Shown in pieces: positions 1 to 7,508 of a stretch of DNA of 13,142 nucleotides. How positions within the stretch are numbered: position 1 is the first letter of the stretch; the number at the start of each line of letters is the position of its first letter. Source of the DNA: Deltaproteobacteria bacterium (GTDB lineage Bacteria; Desulfobacterota; Anaeroferrophillalia; Anaeroferrophillales; Tharpellaceae). The notes under the pieces are model-generated. The model did not search any database, had not been told where the DNA came from, and worked only from the letters and a program-made list of their open reading frames with translations. A program made the position numbers and the translations under genes. Location of the stretch: assembly GCA_030640695.1 (NCBI GenBank), contig DAOWIX010000066.1:1-13142 (forward strand), written 5' to 3'.

Positions 1-298
1 GTTCGCAGCGTTCAAACTCATCAATGAAGGCGGCCAGTGACTTCTGTCGTTTGTCGGCTTCGGGATGGGCCAGGTTGATAAGATAGCTGTCGTGCGGCAG
101 AATCTGTTCCGGGTTGAACTCGCAGTCGTCAAGATTTTTTTTGAAAGCGGCAATCTCTTTATCGGTAAGCGCTTTGGCTTTCCATTGGCGCTGGTTTTTA
201 GTAAAGAGAGCAAAGGCTTTGGCGCCGATCTCCCGGGCTCTGAGGGGGGCGTTAGCAACCCCACCGGCAGTGCTGACATGAGCTCCGATATATTTCAT
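1..298 (-). CDS. nfo: Endonuclease IV (AP endonuclease), 5' part only
   Basis: Endonuclease IV cleaves DNA at abasic sites in base excision repair in the cytoplasm, using a three-zinc centre in a TIM barrel. The first 99 codons lie in the window and the gene runs off the left edge. The start MKYIGAHVSTAGGVANAPLR and the following FALFTKNQRQW are hallmark N-terminal sequences of the family. The segment PHDSYLINLAHP places a histidine at residue 69, the position of a zinc ligand in the E. coli enzyme. The start is supported by an AGGAGA ribosome binding site about 5 nt upstream (around 304-310). It is the third gene of a minus-strand operon, 21 nt after rtcB, so DNA repair and RNA ligation genes are co-transcribed. 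The identification is secure; the remaining two thirds cannot be checked. Confidence 0.93.
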   Translation of the reverse strand, partial: MKYIGAHVSTAGGVANAPLRAREIGAKAFALFTKNQRQWKAKALTDKEIAAFKKNLDDCEFNPEQILPHDSYLINLAHPEADKRQKSLAAFIDEFERCE

Positions 299-319
299 CT
301 CCGTTCTCCTTTTGTTTTT

Positions 320-1495
320 TTATCCCTTGATGACGGCCAGTGGTTGTAGTTCGACCAAGACCTCGACCAGATCTTTCTGGTTGTCGAGAACCTTATCAAT
401 GTTTTTATAGGCCCCGGCAGCTTCATCAAGATCTTTGGTGCGGTGGAGAGAGTGGAGGATGCCTTGATCTTCAAGGCGTTTTTGCTCAAATTTTAGGTCA
501 AGTTGGCGTTGGGCTTGTTTACGGCCCATAATGCGCCCGGCGCCGTGGGCGCAGGAGAGAAAACTCTCAGGGTTGCCCTTACCTTTGACAATATAACTCG
601 GCGTTCCCTGTGAACCCGGGACAATGCCGATTTCATCATTTTGCGCCCGGGTCGCACCTTTACGATGGACGATGACATCGGTGCCGAAATGTTTCTCCAG
701 GGCGGCATAGTTGTGGGCGATATTGATGGCTTCGGCAAAGTTTACAGTAGGGGCGGTCACTCTTAAGGCTTCCTGGATGCGAGCCATCATTAAGAGGCGA
801 TTGGCATAGGCGAATTCGACACTAAAGGTCATCTCGGCAAGATATTTCCTTCCCGTTTGGCTATTGATATCAAGGAAGGCGAGCTGCCATTTTGTTGGTA
901 TTGAAGAGCCTTGACGGCGATTGAGATCGATCGCCAGGCGATTGTAGTGGTTGGCTACTTTAAAACCAAGATTGCGGCTGCCGGAGTGGAGCATGAGCCA
1001 GATAAAACCATCACTACCTTTCTGGATTTCAATGAAATGGTTGCCGCCGCCCAAGGTGCCGAGTTGGGTCTGGGCACTCTTGTATTCCCGACAGACCACC
1101 GGCAGCTCCTTTAGGCGGAAACCCTGCGGCGGTTTCGGCATCAGGGCGGGATCCTGACGTCTTTGATGATGGCGAAAGCCGACGGGAACTCTTTTTCTGA
1201 TCTCGTGCAAGGTTTCCCGCAGGGGAGCCGTAGCCAGTGAGCGTAATGAAGTTTTGACGGCGCACATGCCACAACCGATATCGACCCCGACGGCGTTGGG
1301 AATGACGACGTTGGTGGTCGCCATAACCCCGCCAATCGGCATGCCGTAACCCAAATGGGCATCCGGCATAACCGCTACATGCGAAAAAAGAAAGGGCAGG
1401 TTGGCTAGATTCTGGGCTTGGGCCAAGGCTTCCGGTTCAATATCATCGAGCCAGAGCATGATCGGTTTTTTCTCGCTGGTGATAACTTGCTTCAT
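320..1495 (-). CDS. rtcB: RNA-splicing ligase RtcB, GTP- and Mn-dependent
   Basis: RtcB joins RNA 2',3'-cyclic phosphate or 3'-phosphate ends to 5'-OH ends through a GMP-histidine intermediate; in bacteria it is linked to RNA repair. The 391-residue protein is near the E. coli length and collinear with it. Visible motifs: MPDAHLGYG (43-51), VGVDIGCGM (69-77, metal ligands D72 and C75), GGGNHFIE (149-156, N152/H153), LHSGSR (169-174, H170), HNY (261-263) and SCAHGAGR (314-321), whose H317 corresponds to the guanylylated histidine. The C-terminus AYKNID...LVEV...PLAVIKG is also typical. All catalytic positions are intact. The start lies only 6 nt after the stop of the radical SAM gene, with an A-run and no good ribosome binding site between them, so translational coupling is likely. 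No RtcA, archease, PrfH or RtcR gene is in the window. Confidence 0.95.
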   Translation of the reverse strand: MKQVITSEKKPIMLWLDDIEPEALAQAQNLANLPFLFSHVAVMPDAHLGYGMPIGGVMATTNVVIPNAVGVDIGCGMCAVKTSLRSLATAPLRETLHEIRKRVPVGFRHHQRRQDPALMPKPPQGFRLKELPVVCREYKSAQTQLGTLGGGNHFIEIQKGSDGFIWLMLHSGSRNLGFKVANHYNRLAIDLNRRQGSSIPTKWQLAFLDINSQTGRKYLAEMTFSVEFAYANRLLMMARIQEALRVTAPTVNFAEAINIAHNYAALEKHFGTDVIVHRKGATRAQNDEIGIVPGSQGTPSYIVKGKGNPESFLSCAHGAGRIMGRKQAQRQLDLKFEQKRLEDQGILHSLHRTKDLDEAAGAYKNIDKVLDNQKDLVEVLVELQPLAVIKG

Positions 1496-1501
1496 TTTTT
1501 T

Positions 1502-2815
1502 TCAGCCGAGAAAGCGGTTGAAATAGCCGATATGGAGGTCGGGAAACTCTTGTTTCAGTCGTTTTAAGAGATTAACAATGCCGATCGGGTTGGCAAATTC
1601 ATCGTCGAAAAGGTCGCAGTACTGGCGTGGATCGATGCAGAGATTGCGCATCTGAAGCTGATCAACTTTATAGTTATCAATAAGTTCCAGCAAGGCTGTA
1701 ACTTCAGCTTCGGCGTCGCTTACCCCCGGCATGACGAGAAGGTTTATGGCCAAATGGAGGCCGCCAGTTTTGGCTTCTTTAAGTGATTCAAGAACGTCGG
1801 CAAAGGCATATCCGCGGGGCCGGTAGTAGGGAAGATAGGTGTCGATCCGGGCCGAATTGATACTGACTCTGATGGCGTCCATGCCGGCTGTGGCCATGGC
1901 TCTGACCTTTTTGGGCAAACTCGCGTTGGTGTTGACATTGAGGGTGCCGGAGGAGGTTGTTTTGCGTACTTCTCGAGCAAATTCACAGATGCGGTCAGCT
2001 TGGAGGATCGGGTCGCCTTCGCAACCCTGGCCAAAGCTTAAAACCGGATTTTCGGCAACTTCGATGTGGGGCAGGGCAATTTCGAGAAGTTCCTTAACTG
2101 ATGGCACAAAGTTGATGCGTTCATGTGAGGCGGGGCAGCTTTCGCCTTTTTTGATCTCGACCTCCTCCTGATGGGAGAGACAGCCAATGCAGTTGGCGTT
2201 ACAGGTTGGCGAGACCGGCAGAGGGCACTCCCAGCGCCCGAGAAAAAAGTTTTTGGCAGCGAAGCAGTGGTAGTCAACAGCACACCGGCTCATATGGTCG
2301 ATGAGCCGGTTTTCAGGGTAGCGGAGAAGTTTCTTGTCGACCCCGGCAACGACCTCGTGGTCGTCAAAATATTCCGGTTCCCACTGGCGATTTTCATCTA
2401 CCCGGCAAGCGGTCGTGACATAGCCGACATCTTCCGACCAGCCGATAGCGGTGTAGGCCCATAGCGGCAGGGTGTACTCTTTGTTGCGGTAGGAGACGGC
2501 CGGTAGGAGAAAGCGGCTGTAAGCTGGTGGGAGGAAGGCAGCGACCCCCTGAAGGCCTGAATTTCCGACACCTTTAAGGCGGCTTATCGGACGTTTTTTG
2601 CGAGTTTCCCGATCCCAACCCAAGGGCGGGCAGTCGGGGAGGAAGAAGAGGCGGCTACCAGCCGGCAAGGGGATCAACTCTGCGCTTGTCGGTTGGCGGT
2701 TGTTGCGGCCTGCGGCCCCGAGCATTAGCCATTCGGGATGGTCAAAAATTTCACCGTCGCGGTTGGCGACCAGAGCGAAAACAGAATTTGGATCAATTGG
2801 TTTTGGCGTTGACAT
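1502..2815 (-). CDS. Radical SAM enzyme of unassigned function, first gene of the rtcB-nfo operon
   Basis: The protein has 437 residues. Residues 1-195 form an N-terminal region without an obvious catalytic motif. The radical SAM core begins with CNANCIGC (C205, C209, C212), the CxxxCxxC ligand set for the 4Fe-4S cluster. SFGQGCEGDP (260-269) is the counterpart of the GGE-type SAM-binding strand. It is followed by NVNTNASL, DAIRVSINSA, YYRPRGY and INLLVMPGVSD, typical of the strands of a radical SAM barrel. Extra cysteines at 178, 184 and 197 just before the core motif, and C218-C227-type positions after it, could be structural or auxiliary ligands, but no classical SPASM pattern is evident. 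Substrate is unknown. The 6-nt spacing to rtcB suggests a role linked to RNA ends or RNA modification, but that is inference from context only. The ATG at 2815 has no strong ribosome binding site. Confidence 0.85.
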   Translation of the reverse strand: MSTPKPIDPNSVFALVANRDGEIFDHPEWLMLGAAGRNNRQPTSAELIPLPAGSRLFFLPDCPPLGWDRETRKKRPISRLKGVGNSGLQGVAAFLPPAYSRFLLPAVSYRNKEYTLPLWAYTAIGWSEDVGYVTTACRVDENRQWEPEYFDDHEVVAGVDKKLLRYPENRLIDHMSRCAVDYHCFAAKNFFLGRWECPLPVSPTCNANCIGCLSHQEEVEIKKGESCPASHERINFVPSVKELLEIALPHIEVAENPVLSFGQGCEGDPILQADRICEFAREVRKTTSSGTLNVNTNASLPKKVRAMATAGMDAIRVSINSARIDTYLPYYRPRGYAFADVLESLKEAKTGGLHLAINLLVMPGVSDAEAEVTALLELIDNYKVDQLQMRNLCIDPRQYCDLFDDEFANPIGIVNLLKRLKQEFPDLHIGYFNRFLG

Positions 2816-2835
2816 AGTGCTCTATCTGTAATAAT
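2809..2835 (+). promoter_or_regulatory. Candidate sigma-70 promoter for the BamD-LptA fusion gene
   Basis: TTGACA (2809-2814, perfect -35 match), a 15-nt spacer, then AATAAT (2830-2835, five of six -10 matches) preceded by TG at 2827-2828 in the extended -10 position. The spacer is short, but an extended -10 can compensate. It overlaps the start codon of the divergent radical SAM gene and would start a transcript near 2842, about 110 nt before the coding start. Seen by eye only; no start-site data. Confidence 0.4.
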
Positions 2836-2955
2836 GGTAAGGGTTCGTTTTTTGTTGGCAAAAGGAGTGGGGCTGGTCTCCCCTTTTTGTGTCGGCAAAG
2901 AGTTAACTTAGAGAGTAATCTAACAAATTCATTTAATCAAGGAATATCCCGAGTG

Positions 2956-4515
2956 ATGCTTCAGTGTTCTGGAAAAAGCTCTGCCCGTCAGCACTTTTTT
3001 GTTTTTCAGCTGCTTTTTATAGCTCTTGCGTTTATGGTTTTTTTGTTTGGGGCCTCCTGCGCTTCGCGCAAGATGGTTTCTGATAATCCCAAAACTCTTT
3101 TTCAGGTGGCCGAGAAGGCCTATCAGAAAAAGAGTTTCAGTCGGGCGAATGAGCTTTTTCAAGCGGTTCAAAATGAGTTCCCCGACACCGAATATGCTAA
3201 ATTGGCGCTTTTACGTAATGCCGATATTGCCTATTGTCGGAAAGAGCTTGAGGATGCGGCTCGTGCCTATAACGATTTTATCAATTTCAATGAGAATCAT
3301 GACAAGGCCCCCTACGCCTATTATCAGGTTGGGATGACCTACTATGTGACCTTGAAAACCATTGATCTAGATCTTGAGGCTTTACAGCAGGCCCTCGAAG
3401 TCTTTCAGGAGGCCCTGGCTCGTTATCCCGACAATCCTCCCTATACAGCCAAGATTATTCAACGGATCAACGACTGTAAGCGGCGTTTTGCCAAGCGTGA
3501 GTTCTATGTTGGTTTCTACTATTATAAGGGGGGTAAATTTCACTCGGCCATAGCTCGTTTTGAATATCTCCTCAAAACCTATCCCGGTTTTATCGATGAC
3601 AAGGTATTTTATTATCTGGGGCTCGCCTATCTCAATCGAGGTGATGCCGATGCCGGTCATCAGGCTCTGTTGGCTCTGACCAAAGCTTTTCCTGAAAGCC
3701 CTTTTACGGTGCAGGCGCGGCCCTGGTTGGAGACCGATGAGGGTCCCGGCCTGCCCCTGCTCTTTATGGCCCGAGACTATTTTTTAGTTAAAGATTACGA
3801 TATTGGAGATCGTTATTTGACGACCACCTTCATGCCGGAAAAATATTCACCTCGGCTCTTTAAGATGTTGAGTGGTCAGAAAAGTGGTGGGGCGCAGTCG
3901 CAAGAGGTGACCTTTTCATCCCTCTATCGACCCGTGACTCCGAATAAGCGAGATCAAGCAGGAAGCAGAGCCGCGGTGCCCGAGTCAGTTATCAAAAGTG
4001 GCCCCTCGCAAGCTTCTCCGCAGGCCGGGTTAGAGAGTTCACCAGATGCAAGGGTTAGCCCCGGAGTGCCGGGTTCTCCGGTGGTTCAGGATTTGCGACC
4101 CCAGACGCGATTAGGCCAACAGGATGATCCCCTGGAGATTATTTCCGACTGGACTGAAGCTGACCGTCAGAAAGGTACCATCACCTTTGGCGGCAAGGTT
4201 ATCGCCAAACAGAAGGATATGGTTCTCTATGCCGATCAAGTGGTCAATTACTTCGATATGCAGAGCCAGAAACTGCACAAAGCGATTGCAGTCGGTAATG
4301 TTAAACTGAACCAGGCCGACAAGTTTGTTACCTGTGAGCGGGCCGAGTTGATTCAGGCCGAGCGAAAAGTTATTTTGACCGGTAATACAGTGATGTGGCA
4401 GGGTGAAAACCGGGTGACCGGCGAGCGTATTATTATCTATCTCGATCAGAGTCAGGCGGAAGTGTTCGGTGGGGAAAAGGGTAAGGCCAAGGTCAAGATC
4501 ATACCCCCAAAGTAA
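2956..4515 (+). CDS. BamD-like lipoprotein fused to a C-terminal LptA/OstA domain
   Basis: Lipoprotein of about 519 residues. Residues 1-34 are a signal peptide with a long hydrophobic run ending FLFGAS before the lipobox cysteine C35. Residue +2 is Ala, compatible with outer-membrane sorting. Residues about 46-260 are TPR repeats of the BamD/YfiO type (AEKAYQKKSFSRANELF, YDKAPYAYYQVGMTYY-like, REFYVGFYYYKGGKFHSAI). A Pro/Ser/Gln-rich linker follows (about 305-390). From about 391 the sequence changes to an LptA/OstA domain: PLEIISDWTEADRQKGTITF, GGKVIAKQKDMVLYAD, AIAVGNVKLNQ, VILTGNTVMWQGENRVTGE, ending in a Lys-rich tail. BamD is an outer-membrane lipoprotein of the barrel assembly machine; LptA bridges LPS across the periplasm. 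Start chosen at ATG 2956; an in-frame GTG at 2953 is 9 nt after AAGGA (2939-2943) and equally possible. The frame stays open to a TTG at 2887, which would put 23 charged residues before the signal peptide and is unlikely. One continuous frame, no sign of a frameshift. Confidence 0.85.
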   Translation: MLQCSGKSSARQHFFVFQLLFIALAFMVFLFGASCASRKMVSDNPKTLFQVAEKAYQKKSFSRANELFQAVQNEFPDTEYAKLALLRNADIAYCRKELEDAARAYNDFINFNENHDKAPYAYYQVGMTYYVTLKTIDLDLEALQQALEVFQEALARYPDNPPYTAKIIQRINDCKRRFAKREFYVGFYYYKGGKFHSAIARFEYLLKTYPGFIDDKVFYYLGLAYLNRGDADAGHQALLALTKAFPESPFTVQARPWLETDEGPGLPLLFMARDYFLVKDYDIGDRYLTTTFMPEKYSPRLFKMLSGQKSGGAQSQEVTFSSLYRPVTPNKRDQAGSRAAVPESVIKSGPSQASPQAGLESSPDARVSPGVPGSPVVQDLRPQTRLGQQDDPLEIISDWTEADRQKGTITFGGKVIAKQKDMVLYADQVVNYFDMQSQKLHKAIAVGNVKLNQADKFVTCERAELIQAERKVILTGNTVMWQGENRVTGERIIIYLDQSQAEVFGGEKGKAKVKIIPPK

Positions 4516-4520
4516 TAAAC

Positions 4521-4566
4521 TGCCTGAAAATATTGTTATTTAAGAGGGGGTCGTTGTTTTCAGGCA
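4521..4566. terminator. Inverted repeat between convergent genes, possible bidirectional terminator
   Basis: Perfect 10-bp arms TGCCTGAAAA (4521-4530) and TTTTCAGGCA (4557-4566) around a 26-nt loop, lying exactly between the stop codons of the fusion gene (4515) and mtnA (4577). The A/T end of each stem gives a short U-stretch inside the stem rather than a clean U-tract after it, and the loop is long, so intrinsic termination is plausible but not certain. Confidence 0.4.
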
Positions 4567-4576
4567 CTCGTCCGGA

Positions 4577-5617
4577 TTAACGGATGGTGGAGAGCTTGTC
4601 GGGAGCGAATATACCTTTTTCAGTAATGATGGCGCTGATCAAAGTTGCGGGAGTGACGTCAAAGGCGGGATTATAGACTGCTACTTCTGCCGGTGCAGTG
4701 CGTTTTTCACCAAAAAATCTCACCTCATCGGGGTCGCGCTCTTCGATCGGGATTTTCGAACCATCGCTTAGTGAGAAATCGATGGTTGAGGTTGGGGCCG
4801 CCACGTAGAAAGGTAGACTGTGGGCTTGAGCTGCAAGAGCGACGCTGTAGGTACCTATTTTATTGGCAGTGTCACCGTTAGCGGCGATTCGGTCAGCCCC
4901 GACGATAACCAGATCAATCAACCCTTTGGCCATGCAGTGGGCTGCCATATTGTCACAGATCAGAGTGACCGGGATCTCTTCTTTAAGTAACTCCCAGGTT
5001 GTCAGGCGTGAACCCTGCAAAAGCGGCCGGGTTTCATCGGCGTAGACTTTGATCTTTTTACCTGCGGCTTGGGCTGCCCGAAAAACCCCCAAAGCCGTAC
5101 CATACTCAGCACAAGCCAGAGCCCCGGCGTTACAATGGGTCAGAATTGTTGCCCCGTCCGGAATCAAATGGGCTCCAAATTCTCCTAATTGATGGTGGTC
5201 TCGGTCGTCTTCAGCGTATATTCTATCAGCTTCAGCGAGCAGTAGATCCCTTAAGTCGTCCTTGTCAAAACCATTCTTCAGGCCTTTTTCTCCGGCCTTT
5301 TTCATTCTCTTCAAAGCCCAGAACAGGTTGACTGCTGTCGGTCGCGTCGCGGCGAGTTCATCGAGAATTGCGGCAAAGGTTTGTCTTGTAATTCTGTTTC
5401 CAGCCGCTATCTCTTCTTGAACGCCTAGAACCACGCCATAAGCTGCCGCCACGCCAATCGCCGGAGCCCCGCGCACTGCCAAGGTCTTGATCGCCTCAGC
5501 GAGCGCCTGTAAATCGCAACATTCAAGAACGAGCTCTTCGGCCGGGAGCCGACGTTGATCCAGCAAGCGTAGAGATTTTTGCTCTCTAAGCCAGGTTAAG
5601 GTCTGAAAACTACTCAT
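4577..5617 (-). CDS. mtnA: S-methyl-5-thioribose-1-phosphate isomerase
   Basis: MtnA converts 5-methylthioribose-1-phosphate to 5-methylthioribulose-1-phosphate in the methionine salvage pathway in the cytoplasm. The 346-residue protein has the usual family length. Signatures: VRGAPAIGVAAAYG (48-61), ILTHCNAGALA (158-168) with catalytic C162, ADETRPLLQGSRLT (193-206), CDNMA (221-225), VIVGADRIAANGDTANKIGT (237-256) with catalytic D242, PFYVAAPTSTIDF, and the C-terminal YNPAFDVTPATLI. The related eIF2B alpha/beta/delta subunits lack this catalytic pair, so the isomerase assignment is good. It lies 20 nt downstream of gatC with no clear ribosome binding site of its own, consistent with coupling to gatC. 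No other salvage gene is in the window. Confidence 0.95.
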   Translation of the reverse strand: MSSFQTLTWLREQKSLRLLDQRRLPAEELVLECCDLQALAEAIKTLAVRGAPAIGVAAAYGVVLGVQEEIAAGNRITRQTFAAILDELAATRPTAVNLFWALKRMKKAGEKGLKNGFDKDDLRDLLLAEADRIYAEDDRDHHQLGEFGAHLIPDGATILTHCNAGALACAEYGTALGVFRAAQAAGKKIKVYADETRPLLQGSRLTTWELLKEEIPVTLICDNMAAHCMAKGLIDLVIVGADRIAANGDTANKIGTYSVALAAQAHSLPFYVAAPTSTIDFSLSDGSKIPIEERDPDEVRFFGEKRTAPAEVAVYNPAFDVTPATLISAIITEKGIFAPDKLSTIR

Positions 5618-5637
5618 GACTTTAGGACAATTTTCAT

Positions 5638-5931
5638 CTATTCAATGACCTGGGGGACTTTGAAAAAACGCTCCTCCCGTTGTGGTGCATTGGCTAGTAC
5701 TCTCTCACCTAAACCTTCAGTCAGGCAATCTTCCCGCATCGGGGTTGCGGTGGCCGTAACATGGGCCATGGGTGGCACATCCGTGGTGTCAAGTTCCTGC
5801 AATTTATCGACATAACCTAGAATCGCGTTCAATTGGGTGCCATATTGTTCCAGCTCACTGTCGCTCATCTCAATCCGCGCTAGAGCTGCGACATGCTTGA
5901 CGGTTTTTAAGTCGATCTTTTCTTGCATCAT
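5638..5931 (-). CDS. gatC: Asp-tRNA(Asn)/Glu-tRNA(Gln) amidotransferase subunit C
   Basis: GatC is the small subunit that stabilises GatA and GatB in the GatCAB complex, which amidates Glu-tRNA(Gln) and Asp-tRNA(Asn). The 97-residue protein has the family layout: an N-terminal VKHVAALARIEMSDSELEQY helix, the ILGYVDKLQELDTTDVPPMAH segment, MREDCLTEGL, and the C-terminal NAPQREERFFKVPQVIE. Length is normal. Two ATGs begin the frame (5931 and 5928); the first is used here. A weak AGGA lies about 12 nt upstream. It leads a two-gene unit with mtnA; gatA and gatB are not in the window, so in this genome gatC appears separated from them on the downstream side. Confidence 0.95.
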   Translation of the reverse strand: MMQEKIDLKTVKHVAALARIEMSDSELEQYGTQLNAILGYVDKLQELDTTDVPPMAHVTATATPMREDCLTEGLGERVLANAPQREERFFKVPQVIE

Positions 5932-6137
5932 AGTTTTCGTTAAATCCTAATAGGTTAGATAATTCACTAATTGTAAAGATTCCGACTATTCGGTAGTGGT
6001 TTGGTGCTTGTGTTTGGGGATTGGGGTGGAATCTGATCCCAGATCTTTCAAATCCTCTTGTATGATATTAGGAGATTATTGTCAAATTATCATATTAAGG
6101 AAAGTTCAAATCGAGGAGAATACGAAATTTGTTTTTG

Positions 6138-6165
6138 GCAAAAGATTTAAGTGTAAATCTTTTGC
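6138..6165. repeat. Perfect 12-bp inverted repeat with a 4-nt loop
   Basis: Arms GCAAAAGATTTA (6138-6149) and TAAATCTTTTGC (6154-6165), loop AGTG. It is symmetric on both strands. There is no U-tract beyond either arm, so it is not a textbook terminator. The core CAAAAGATTTA also occurs inside the dispersed repeat at 7700-7709, which suggests the same mobile family. It could be a protein binding site, an element end, or a hairpin in a decayed transcript. Confidence 0.6.
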
Positions 6166-6323
6166 TTACTGAGGCAAGTTTTGTTGAAAATGTTTGATGT
6201 CATCAAGCAATCTTCCATTCGAGCCGCCCTTCTAATGTTCACCAAGGCCGTCGACCAGAAACCACCTGACAATTTGGCAAACTTGAGGTTTGTTTGAATC
6301 TATGAACTTACGTATATTCGCAG

Positions 6324-6352
6324 AAAGGTTAAGTTTGGGGGAAAGATGGCAA
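6324..6352 (+). repeat. Dispersed repeat fragment (copy D)
   Basis: AAAGGTTAAGTTTGG (6324-6338) is identical to 8297-8311. It is followed by GGGAAAG and TGGCAAT, the first bases of the repeat seen at 7667, 8341 and 9795. TTGGGGGAAA here also recurs near 9748-9757. Only a fragment of the unit is present. Confidence 0.4.
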
Positions 6353-6567
6353 TGAGGCCTTGCCACTGCCTATGTTAAATTTATGACTTGTTGTCTTCGG
6401 AATGATAGAAATAGGAAAGATGTTCGTAACGAGCCATCTCTTCAGCTTAAAGCATGGAATCTAAAAAAAAGCGGCACATCATGGATACTTTTATTTTTCA
6501 ACCAAAACTATCGTCTAAACGTAAACTCGAGATTGAATTTTAAATAATCAAAGATTCAAATTATCAT

Positions 6568-7416
6568 TCACTGCCCAGACCTCACCGCACGAACATAACG
6601 TGGATTATTGTTACCGATATAAGCGACTGTCCCATTGTAGAAACTGACGATCCATGCGAAGTACGAATCGGCGACTATTGTCGTGATCGTCCAATACGGG
6701 CCCGCCAGCGCGGTTCCAAAAGGATGCCCAGTCGGCAATGAAGGATTTATTTGAGCTCGATCGACTAAGGTTGTCAACTCCGCGACTGTGGGCAGACGCC
6801 ATCCCATACGGCCACCGATATTAGCAGTGTAACAATACAATACTGCATCGTCCCATTCATAAGTGGTGTTGCTGGCGTCCCGCTCCCAAACCAAGCCTGT
6901 CTCCCGATCGAGTACAGCTTCCTCATTCATAACCAGCTCAAAGCGCTCGGCCCCTGGTATGATCTGAGACCAGGAAGGTGTTGCAGCCGCCTGGCTGCAA
7001 GCCTGACTGTTATAGGTCTGGAAAGCGAAGCCATCGGTCTCGGAGTTTCCAACAAAGACCGTCACCGCCAACTCTTCGCTGTCGGGCTGAGAAATCATAA
7101 TAGAGTAGTTCACCGGCAGGGAGCCAGGGTATATGGTTGAGGCCGTCTGGCTGTAGATCTCCAACGGCTCTAACGAACCGATATCAACCGTCCCCATAGA
7201 CACGCCTCCCTGATCTAAGAACTCTATCAATATGGGGTCGGTGGCACTGCTCGCATCAAGGTTCTTAATGGCCACACCGGTCCACCACTGAGCATTGGTG
7301 ACAGCATACGGCACCTCCACTTTAACTCCGTCCGCCCAACTAACGTTAATGAATGCAAACACCACCAAACCAATGATCAAATAAACCAGACTTTGACGTA
7401 ACCGACCTCTTTTCAT
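6568..7416 (-). CDS. Secreted protein with a C-terminal DUF1566 domain
   Basis: 282 residues. Residues 1-28 are a Sec signal peptide (basic MKRGRLRQ, hydrophobic core, cleavage likely after SWA). Residues about 30-125 form a beta-rich region with QWWTGVAIKNLDA, a pattern seen in secreted adhesin-like proteins of anaerobes; its function is unknown. Residues about 159-280 are DUF1566 (Lcl-type): VLDRETGLVWERD, EWDDAVLYCYTANIGGRMGWRLPTVAELTTLVDR, PYWTITT, AWIVSFYNG and the terminal RYVRAVRSG. DUF1566 has a C-type-lectin-like fold and binds ligands at the cell surface. Start supported by AAGGAG 7 nt upstream. Base composition resembles the flanking core genes more than the AT-rich DNA around it. 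Its C-terminus resembles diversity-generating retroelement targets, but no reverse transcriptase or template repeat was seen here. Confidence 0.8.
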   Translation of the reverse strand: MKRGRLRQSLVYLIIGLVVFAFINVSWADGVKVEVPYAVTNAQWWTGVAIKNLDASSATDPILIEFLDQGGVSMGTVDIGSLEPLEIYSQTASTIYPGSLPVNYSIMISQPDSEELAVTVFVGNSETDGFAFQTYNSQACSQAAATPSWSQIIPGAERFELVMNEEAVLDRETGLVWERDASNTTYEWDDAVLYCYTANIGGRMGWRLPTVAELTTLVDRAQINPSLPTGHPFGTALAGPYWTITTIVADSYFAWIVSFYNGTVAYIGNNNPRYVRAVRSGQ

Positions 7417-7508
7417 TGCGAACTCCTTTTAAGAATTGACAGCCGTTGCCATAAAAGCTCATCCCTTCCAACCAAAAAGCAACCTTAATATATATCGCCA
7501 AAACAAAA

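Larger units (their letters stand above)
5932..6567. other. Gene-poor interval of about 640 bp between gatC and the DUF1566 gene
   Basis: No convincing gene. The plus strand has a 35-codon frame from the ATG at 6190 (begins MFDVIKQSSIRAALLMFTKA) and a 54-codon frame from about 6383. Neither has a recognisable family or a good ribosome binding site. The interval is AT-rich and contains a perfect 12-bp palindrome (6138-6165) and a fragment of the dispersed repeat (6324-6352), both listed separately. TTTTTCAACC...CGTAAAC around 6497-6522 vaguely resembles the inner part of that repeat. The gatC promoter must lie at the left end, but no box stands out. Confidence 0.6.

Noticed and set aside
1029..1362. 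Alternative minus-strand frames within rtcB
   Set aside because: Out-of-frame shadows of an intact rtcB carrying all catalytic motifs.
2887..2955. Upstream TTG start of the BamD-LptA frame
   Set aside because: It would add a polar stretch before the lipoprotein signal peptide, and AAGGA at 2939-2943 points to the GTG/ATG at 2953/2956.
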